From Saprospiraceae bacterium (GTDB lineage Bacteria; Bacteroidota; Bacteroidia; Bacteroidales; JAIPBB01): 12,915 nt of DNA. The notes beneath the pieces were generated by a model that saw nothing but the letters and a program-made list of their open reading frames with translations, had not been told where the DNA came from and searched no databases. The position numbers and the translations under genes were made by a program. The DNA is taken from positions 1 through 12,915 of the forward strand of contig JAIPBB010000138.1 in NCBI GenBank assembly GCA_021739805.1, read 5' to 3'. Shown here in pieces: positions 7,830 through 12,915 of this stretch. How positions within the stretch are numbered: the stretch's first letter is position 1; every line of letters begins with the position of its first letter.

Positions 7830-8279
7830 ATGAAAGCAATAAAAATAACTACACTACTAATAATAGTATTGTTTTTAGGAGCTAAGGCTCAAGACACCAT
7901 ATTATCATCAAAAGATTATCTTGATTTGGGCAACAAATTATTAAAGAAAAAAAAATATGAACTAGCAATTGAAAACTTTACAAAATCAATAGAACTTAAT
8001 GTTGAAGAGGTTGAAGCCTACACTTATAGAGGCTTGGCGTATTATAAATTAAATAAATGCAATGAAGCAATTAAAGATTTTGATATTGCATTGTTGCTAA
8101 AAGACGGATATGCCGAAGCCTATAATTTCAGAGGATTGGCAAAAGGCGAATTAGGTGATCAAAAAGGTGCTTGTGAAGATTGGTATCAGGCATATTATCA
8201 TGGATTGAGCAATGCTTACCGGCTGATAAATAAATTTTGTAAGGATTATGATGAAAAAGAGCTTAAAAAAAGCAAATAA
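7830..8279 (+). CDS. Small exported TPR protein
   Basis: A 149-aa protein. The signal peptide MKAIKITTLLIIVLFLGAKA is cut after AKA, before Gln21. Three TPR units fill the mature part: about 29-60 (KKYELAIENFTKSIELN), 61-94 (AYTYRGLAYYKLNKCNEAIK) and 95-128 (AYNFRGLAKGELGDQKGACE). The closing motif GACEDWYQAYYHGLSNAYRL is common at the end of short Bacteroidota TPR proteins. The product is probably a periplasmic adaptor; partner unknown. The start ATG lies in an A-rich leader (CCTAAAAAAAAGCAAATG) with no Shine-Dalgarno sequence. It is divergent from RNase R. The next gene starts 235 bp downstream behind its own ECF-type promoter, so it is probably not part of the sigma operon. Confidence 0.8.
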   Translation: MKAIKITTLLIIVLFLGAKAQDTILSSKDYLDLGNKLLKKKKYELAIENFTKSIELNVEEVEAYTYRGLAYYKLNKCNEAIKDFDIALLLKDGYAEAYNFRGLAKGELGDQKGACEDWYQAYYHGLSNAYRLINKFCKDYDEKELKKSK

Positions 8280-8329
8280 AAAAACATCTTTAAATGCTTG
8301 AATAAAAGGCTTTTGTTATAGTATAGAAG

Positions 8330-8353
8330 AAATTTCACATAAAATTTCACAAA
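8330..8353. repeat. Two 12-bp tandem units AAATTTCACAWA upstream of the sigma operon
   Basis: AAATTTCACATA (8330-8341) is followed directly by AAATTTCACAAA (8342-8353). The two share 11 of 12 bases and repeat at about one helical turn plus. They lie about 105 bp upstream of the ECF-type -35 element. An activator or repressor site is possible, but there is no direct evidence. Confidence 0.35.
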
Positions 8354-8458
8354 AAAAACTAACACTCAAAGCAGTTTTTGTTTATTTTAGAAATCTTATT
8401 TTTAGTAAAAAAGCGACTATTATTTGATTTAAAATAAATAAAATTAAATGATGTATCG

Positions 8459-8487
8459 TGCAACCTTTTAAATAATCACCTTGTCTA
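8459..8487 (+). promoter_or_regulatory. ECF-type promoter of the sigma / anti-sigma / PKD operon (copy 1)
   Basis: TGCAACC (8459-8465) contains the AAC core of ECF -35 elements, and GTCTA (8483-8487, within TTGTCTA) matches the GTC-type ECF -10. The spacer from the last C to the G is 17 bp. The predicted start near 8493-8496 leaves a leader of about 20 nt containing AGAGGGGA (8497-8504), an SD-like purine stretch 10 nt before the ATG. No housekeeping TTTG/TAnnTTTG pair is evident nearby. Position directly before an ECF gene suggests positive autoregulation. A second copy with identical spacing is at 12791-12819. Confidence 0.65.
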
Positions 8488-8514
8488 ACCAAAAGCAGAG
8501 GGGAATCTGAAAAA

Positions 8515-9048
8515 ATGCTTTCTGAGAAAAAACTTATTAATAAGTGTTTGAATAATGATTCAAAAGCTCAGAAAGAGTTGTATAACAGATATGCACCCAA
8601 AATGTGGGGTGTTTGTTTGAGGTTTGCAAAAAATTCAATGATAGCCGAAGATCTCCTTCAGGAGGGGTTTATCAAAGTTTATAGCAAACTCGAACAATAC
8701 ACACACGAAGGTTCTTTTGAAGGTTGGATTAGGCGTACCATGATAAATACAGCCATTAATTACTTCAAAAAAAACATTAGCTCTTATAACGAACAGGTTT
8801 ATGATGATGTTATTTTTAAAGAAGGAATTAAAGAAAATGCTATAGATGGAATGGCAGTTCAAGAGCTATTGAGCATAATTCAGGAATTGCCAGAAGGTTA
8901 CCGTTTGGTTTTTAACCTTCATGCAATTGAAGGTTATACTCATAAAGAAATTAGCAATATGTTGCATATATCAGAAAATACGTCTAAATCTCAATTATCA
9001 AGAGCAAGAAATGTTCTGCAAGAAAAGATAAGGAAAAAGAATTTATAA
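8515..9048 (+). CDS. ECF-family RNA polymerase sigma factor
   Basis: A 177-aa sigma-70 family protein of the extracytoplasmic-function type, with only regions sigma2 and sigma4. Sigma2 spans about residues 22-88, with the core-binding/-10 segment AEDLLQEGFIKVY (44-56) and GSFEGWIRRTMINTAINYFK (67-86). Sigma4 spans about 114-172, with LPEGYRLVFNLHAIEGYTHK and a helix-turn-helix ending in SKSQLSRARNVLQEKI. Length and layout are normal and no extra C-terminal domain is present. It should direct RNA polymerase to promoters such as the TGCAACC-N17-GTCTA element just upstream. Its TAA (9046-9048) is followed immediately by the ATG of the anti-sigma-like gene, indicating tight co-translation and supporting a sigma/anti-sigma pair. 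By context it matches the sigma partner (Das type) of a dual-membrane-spanning anti-sigma factor. Confidence 0.92.
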   Translation: MLSEKKLINKCLNNDSKAQKELYNRYAPKMWGVCLRFAKNSMIAEDLLQEGFIKVYSKLEQYTHEGSFEGWIRRTMINTAINYFKKNISSYNEQVYDDVIFKEGIKENAIDGMAVQELLSIIQELPEGYRLVFNLHAIEGYTHKEISNMLHISENTSKSQLSRARNVLQEKIRKKNL

Positions 9049-10602
9049 ATGAATGAAGCATACAACATAGACAAAGTTTTAGCAAAAAAACTAAAAAACT
9101 TTCAGCAGGCTCCTCCAAAAGAAGTTTGGACGAAAGTTGCTGCCGGTATTGGTACTAGCGGACTTGCTGTTGGGACTGCAAAAGCATCTCTTCTTGCTTC
9201 CATATTTTCAAACAGATTTTTCAGATATGGAGTGCTTGCAGGAGCAGGAATTATTATAATCGGATTAATAATCGGTCTTTTAAATAATTCAAAAAATAAT
9301 AACTTAGCAGTAAAAAAAGAAAAAATATCTATTGTTTCGAAAAAAGCAAAGCAAGCAGATGATTTTGACAGCAAAAAGGAAATTATAATATCTGAAAACA
9401 ATATTAAGCCGAATAAACAAAAAGAAGTTATACCTAATTCTAATAAAACAGAATCAAATATAGCAGAAAAAAACGAATATGTTAATGCAGATAAACAACA
9501 AAATATTAATGAAGAACCTATAGCTGATAAATCAGAACCTATTTCGGCTAAGGTTGTAGAAAAAAATGTAGTCCAATCTGAAATGGAAGAAAATAATATT
9601 CTTGCTGTTAACAACAATATACCCGAACCTAAACCGGAAATCAATAATGAGCGAATTAAAATAAAAGAAACACCCAATTTTACAAATCAACCCAAAACAC
9701 CAATTAATCCAATAGTTAAGGAAGACCAAAAAGAAAAGGAAATAACTCAATCCCAGGAAGAAAATCCTGAAAAAATAATTCAGAAAAATAACTCTAAGCA
9801 AGATCCACCAAAAACAGAAGAAATAATTGAAAACCCTAATCCTCAGACTTCATCAGAGCCATCTCTGCCTATCAACAGGATAGAATCACCATGGTCAATC
9901 GGAGGATATTTTACAAAAGATTATATTTTTAATTCTGCAGATTCAAAATCTGAAATCAAAAACAGTTATTCCTTTGATATTCAAACATCATATAAATTAA
10001 AAAATTATGTTTTTCAAACAGGACTTGGTTTTGATTTGTCGGAAGATAATTGGGATTACATTATTAAATATAAAAGAAACGAAGCTCTTGGCTCGTATGA
10101 TAATGTTGATTCTGTTTATTTCTCTACCTTTATTGATAGTCTTGGACAAGTGCATGTTGTTCCTCATTTTATTACATCAACAGAAACAGTTTATGATTCA
10201 ATAAGTCATTCACTTATTGACCAGTCCAGTAATCATTATTATTATATGCATATTCCGATGATTGTAGGATATAAAATAAAGGATTTTAAGAAATGGAATG
10301 TAATGATAAAAGGGGGAGCAATGTATTCTGTTTTAATTCACAAGAAAGAGCCAACAATTGGTTATTATGACAGTGATATCAGGGTTACAAGTGTTGACGA
10401 TAAAAAACTTTTGAGGATAAAAACAAATATGCATTTATTATTAGGATTTGAATTTGAATATTTGATTTCAGAACGACTTAGCTTGTCTTTTGAACCTATA
10501 ATAAAATATTACATGAAATCTATATATAACAGTAATAGCTTAACAACAAAACAACCATATTCTGCCGGACTAAAAGCCGGTCTTATTTATAACTTTAAAT
10601 AA
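9049..10602 (+). CDS. Putative dual-membrane-spanning anti-sigma factor (Dma-like): inner-membrane helix, long linker, outer-membrane beta-barrel
   Basis: A 517-aa protein with no signal peptide. Residues 1-56 are cytoplasmic, with the short motif FQQAPPKEVWTKV typical of N-termini encoded next to Bacteroidota ECF genes. Residues 58-79 (RYGVLAGAGIIIIGLIIGLL) form one transmembrane helix. Residues about 80-280 are a low-complexity linker rich in Lys, Glu, Asn and Pro, long enough to cross the periplasm. Residues about 281-517 form a beta-rich, aromatic domain with alternating strands (SIGGYFTKDYIF; YYYMHIPMIVGYKI; LLLGFEFEYLISERLSLSFE) and a C-terminal SAGLKAGLIYNFK, as in small outer-membrane barrels. 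Residues about 345-395 look like a long polar loop. It abuts the ECF gene with zero spacing. From memory, Dma proteins of Bacteroides thetaiotaomicron share this layout and control vesiculation with Das sigma factors. Assignment rests on architecture and context; anti-sigma activity and the signal sensed are inferred. Confidence 0.78.
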   Translation: MNEAYNIDKVLAKKLKNFQQAPPKEVWTKVAAGIGTSGLAVGTAKASLLASIFSNRFFRYGVLAGAGIIIIGLIIGLLNNSKNNNLAVKKEKISIVSKKAKQADDFDSKKEIIISENNIKPNKQKEVIPNSNKTESNIAEKNEYVNADKQQNINEEPIADKSEPISAKVVEKNVVQSEMEENNILAVNNNIPEPKPEINNERIKIKETPNFTNQPKTPINPIVKEDQKEKEITQSQEENPEKIIQKNNSKQDPPKTEEIIENPNPQTSSEPSLPINRIESPWSIGGYFTKDYIFNSADSKSEIKNSYSFDIQTSYKLKNYVFQTGLGFDLSEDNWDYIIKYKRNEALGSYDNVDSVYFSTFIDSLGQVHVVPHFITSTETVYDSISHSLIDQSSNHYYYMHIPMIVGYKIKDFKKWNVMIKGGAMYSVLIHKKEPTIGYYDSDIRVTSVDDKKLLRIKTNMHLLLGFEFEYLISERLSLSFEPIIKYYMKSIYNSNSLTTKQPYSAGLKAGLIYNFK

Positions 10603-10622
10603 TTAGTAAAAAGGGAATTAAG

Positions 10623-12686
10623 ATGCAAAACAATATATATAAATTAAAATTTATTAGAATAAAATTAATTTTATTATTGATTTTTATTTCAGTATTTGGC
10701 TTTTCACAGCAGCTAAGTCAAGTTCATGTTAGAGGAACTATAACAAATACGACAGATGGATTACCAATTTCTAATAAGTTGGTTCAGATTATAATATCTG
10801 ATAGTTTAGGTGGAGCAAACCAAGACCTTTATTCTAATTCTAATGGATATTTTGAAGATGTTTTTATCGCTTCACCTATTGATGGAGTAGTGATTGTTTA
10901 TGTTTATGATTGTGATGGAAATGTGTCGAGTCAGGTTTTTTCGTTTACAGGAAATACTACTTTGACAGCAAATTTTGTTATTTGTCACAAATCTCCAAAA
11001 AATTGCAATGCTTATTTTACTTCAGAACTGGATACAGCTTATCCAATGGTAAATTTATTTCATTTTACTGACAGCTCTACTGCATCAGATAGTATAATAT
11101 CCTGGAATTGGGATTTTGGCGACGGACAAACATCAACAGCACAGGATACTCACCATATATATTATTTTCCTGGCATATATAATGTTTGCTTAAATATTCA
11201 GACAACAGAACCATGCTCTTCAACATATTGCCACACAGTTAATGCATCAAATACAGGTTCAGACTCATGTAACGCAGATTTTACTTACCAGCCTCACCCA
11301 ACAAATCCTTTAGGTTATTATTTCTTTGATAACTCTACAGTTCCAGCTCCAGCTTTTCTTGCCGATTGGGTTTGGATTTTTGGTGATGGAGATTCATCCA
11401 CTCTTGCATCCCCATATCATGAGTATGGACAAAAAGGAATTTATGAAGTGAAATATGGGATTGTAACATCCGATACTTGTGTTGATTTAAAGGTTGATAC
11501 AATTTATGTTGATACTATTATGTCGAACACTTGTCAGGCGGCATTTCAATTTGTTCATGACACAACATCATCACATCCTTACGAAGTTGATTTTACTGAC
11601 AATTCAAACGCCCCGGGTTCTTCTGTTGTTTCCTGGTATTGGTATTTCGATGATGGCACAGCAGATACTTTACAGCACCCTACCCATCAGTATTTATGTG
11701 CAGGCATTTATAAGGTCAAACTTACAATATTAACCGCCGATTTATGTTCATCGACTTTAATACAGGAAATTAATGTTGGAAATCCTAAAAAATATATACT
11801 TGGTGGTCATGTGTTTTCTGGTTTGTACCCTCCCATTGATACAGGAATTGCCTATTTATATAAAGCATATGGCAATTTTATTGTACCCATTGATACAATG
11901 ACATTTGGTAGCTTTGGATTTTATTATTTTATTGATGTTTATGAGGGATTTTATAAGGTGAAGGTTGCCCCTCTTCCAAGCTCTATTTATTATAATTCAA
12001 ATGCACCAACATATTATTCAGATAAATTATTATGGTTAGATGCAAGTCCAATATTTTTAAATAGCTATAATATAGCTATGAATGTTCATCTCATTGGAAT
12101 TTCACCTTCAACAGGTTCAGGTTCTATTAGTGGATTTGTAACACAAGGATCAAAAGGTCAAAAAACAGCCTCGCAAATTGAAAATGTTGAAATATTGCTA
12201 TTGGACATGTCAGGTAATCCGGTAAAATACACCTATACAAATAGTAGTGGAGACTTTAGTTTTACTAATTTAGCTTTTGGCACATATGATGTTTATGCAG
12301 AAGCCACAGGTCTTTATACAAATCCGGTTGAGGTTACACTTAACCAAAGCAATCCTAATGTTTCAGGAGTTATTTTACAAGTAAAAGACAGTAGCATAAC
12401 AGGTGTTGTTTATTATGATTACAATCCGATTACTTCTATAGGAAATATCTATCCAAATCCTATTGATAAAAATATCAACATTGAATTTGACGTTGTTTCA
12501 ACCACAAGCTTCAATATTTCAATATTTGACATTATTGGAAGAAAAATAATAAACGAGGAAATTATTCTTGGAAGTGGAGCCCAAACTATAAATATTCCTG
12601 TCGATTATTTAAAAGCAGGAATTTATATTTTAGATATCAAATCAAAAGATGGAAGCGTTTCCAAAACTCAAAAAATAATAAAATAA
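10623..12686 (+). CDS. T9SS-secreted surface protein with three PKD domains and carboxypeptidase-regulatory/CnaB-like domains
   Basis: A 687-aa exported protein. The signal peptide covers about residues 1-29 (basic start, then IKLILLLIFISVFGFSQ). Residues about 33-120 form a carboxypeptidase-regulatory/CnaB-like beta domain. Three PKD domains follow at about 128-208 (WNWDFGDG at 161-168), 216-297 (WIFGDGD at 251-257) and 304-386 (WYWYFDDG at 338-345), each opening with a Cys. Residues about 391-490 are a beta domain I do not recognise, and about 500-590 is a second CnaB-like domain (GSISGFVT ... SSGDFSFTNLAFGTYDV). Residues about 605-687 (IGNIYPNP ... LKAGIYILDI ... KTQKIIK) are a T9SS type A sorting domain. 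The ATG lies 20 bp after the anti-sigma-like gene, preceded by AAGGGAA (10611-10617), with no terminator between, so it is the third gene of the sigma operon. No catalytic domain is seen; a binding, adhesion or sensing role at the surface is inferred. Confidence 0.85.
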   Translation: MQNNIYKLKFIRIKLILLLIFISVFGFSQQLSQVHVRGTITNTTDGLPISNKLVQIIISDSLGGANQDLYSNSNGYFEDVFIASPIDGVVIVYVYDCDGNVSSQVFSFTGNTTLTANFVICHKSPKNCNAYFTSELDTAYPMVNLFHFTDSSTASDSIISWNWDFGDGQTSTAQDTHHIYYFPGIYNVCLNIQTTEPCSSTYCHTVNASNTGSDSCNADFTYQPHPTNPLGYYFFDNSTVPAPAFLADWVWIFGDGDSSTLASPYHEYGQKGIYEVKYGIVTSDTCVDLKVDTIYVDTIMSNTCQAAFQFVHDTTSSHPYEVDFTDNSNAPGSSVVSWYWYFDDGTADTLQHPTHQYLCAGIYKVKLTILTADLCSSTLIQEINVGNPKKYILGGHVFSGLYPPIDTGIAYLYKAYGNFIVPIDTMTFGSFGFYYFIDVYEGFYKVKVAPLPSSIYYNSNAPTYYSDKLLWLDASPIFLNSYNIAMNVHLIGISPSTGSGSISGFVTQGSKGQKTASQIENVEILLLDMSGNPVKYTYTNSSGDFSFTNLAFGTYDVYAEATGLYTNPVEVTLNQSNPNVSGVILQVKDSSITGVVYYDYNPITSIGNIYPNPIDKNINIEFDVVSTTSFNISIFDIIGRKIINEEIILGSGAQTINIPVDYLKAGIYILDIKSKDGSVSKTQKIIK

Positions 12687-12790
12687 ATTTCTTATAAAAT
12701 AGCATTTGAATTTTAATATGCTGTTGTTCTGTTAATTAAAAAGCACAATCGTTTTTAACTCTACATTTTGGGTTGTTTGTTGATAACTTA

Positions 12791-12819
12791 TGCAACCATT
12801 TTTATGTTTAAGTTGTCTA
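12791..12819 (+). promoter_or_regulatory. Second ECF-type promoter (copy 2) facing right out of the window
   Basis: TGCAACC (12791-12797) and GTCTA (12815-12819, within TTGTCTA) repeat both elements of the promoter at 8459-8487 with the same 17-bp spacer, although the spacer sequence differs. Downstream, AAAAGCAAGAGGAAT (12830-12844) resembles AAAAGCAGAGGGGAAT (8491-8506) after copy 1. No ATG occurs between 12820 and 12915, so any gene it drives begins outside the window or the element is a relic. Confidence 0.55.
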
Positions 12820-12915
12820 TATTATTGTGAAAAGCAAGAGGAATTTTTTAGGGTTAAATAATTTCAATTGTTTCCTGTTTGTTTATTTTTTAATTGTTTA
12901 ACAAGCCTGAATAAA

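Noticed and set aside
8975..8990. CGTCTA inside the sigma gene as a third ECF -10 element
   Set aside because: No TGCAAC-like -35 element lies 17 bp upstream, and it is within the conserved sigma4 coding sequence.
9102..9677. Open frame of 191 codons on the minus strand inside the anti-sigma-like gene
   Set aside because: It is the complement of a Lys/Glu/Asn-rich linker, which yields Phe/Leu/Ser-rich antisense frames. It is fully contained in a well-supported gene and has no recognisable domain or promoter.
9532..9801. Second minus-strand open frame, very rich in Phe, Tyr and Ile
   Set aside because: Composition is an artefact of the AT-rich coding strand. It overlaps both the sense gene and another antisense frame and has no family signature.
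12697..12725. AGCAT / ATGCT inverted repeat after the PKD gene as terminator
   Set aside because: A 5-bp stem with a 12-nt loop and no following T-run.
12736..12758. TTAAAAA / TTTTTAA inverted repeat as terminator of the sigma operon
   Set aside because: The stem is entirely A-T with a 9-nt loop and would be very unstable. It is possible but not strong enough to list; no better terminator was found between 12687 and 12790.

Overview
The window looks like chromosomal DNA of a low-GC member of the Bacteroidota, probably class Bacteroidia. Three things point there. Two large proteins end in type IX secretion (T9SS) type A sorting domains with the 'YPNP' signature. At least one promoter fits the Bacteroidota housekeeping consensus TTTG-N19-TAnnTTTG exactly. 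Most starts lie in A-rich leaders with no obvious Shine-Dalgarno sequence. No tRNA, rRNA, CRISPR array, transposase or phage gene was seen.

Layout. Bases 2-184 are the 3' end of a MORN-repeat (YwqK-like) protein, followed by an intergenic repeat cluster. Next comes a 681-aa T9SS cargo with MAM-like and PKD domains (434-2479), with a clear promoter and a clear terminator. An exported bleomycin hydrolase/aminopeptidase C-type cysteine protease follows (2756-3970). Two minus-strand genes come next: an exported TPR protein (3973-5328), converging on the protease gene with a 2-bp gap, and RNase R (5450-7606). Divergent from RNase R is a small exported TPR protein (7830-8279).

The most interesting part is 8459-12686. 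An ECF sigma factor (8515-9048) abuts with no spacing a 517-aa protein that has a short cytoplasmic N-terminus, one inner-membrane helix, a roughly 200-residue disordered Lys/Glu/Asn/Pro-rich linker and a C-terminal outer-membrane beta-barrel. This is the layout of the recently described dual-membrane-spanning anti-sigma factors (Dma, with partner sigma factors Das) of Bacteroides. Twenty bases downstream is a 687-aa T9SS-exported three-PKD surface protein. The sigma gene is preceded by an ECF-like promoter (TGCAACC, 17 bp, GTCTA), which suggests autoregulation. A second copy of this promoter, with the same 17-bp spacing and a similar purine-rich leader, lies at 12791-12819 near the right edge and probably drives a further regulon member outside the window.

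Proposed working model (inference): the beta-barrel of the anti-sigma protein senses the state of the outer membrane or surface, possibly with the co-transcribed PKD protein. It passes the signal through the linker and inner-membrane helix to release the sigma factor, which then activates its own operon and the gene beyond the right edge.
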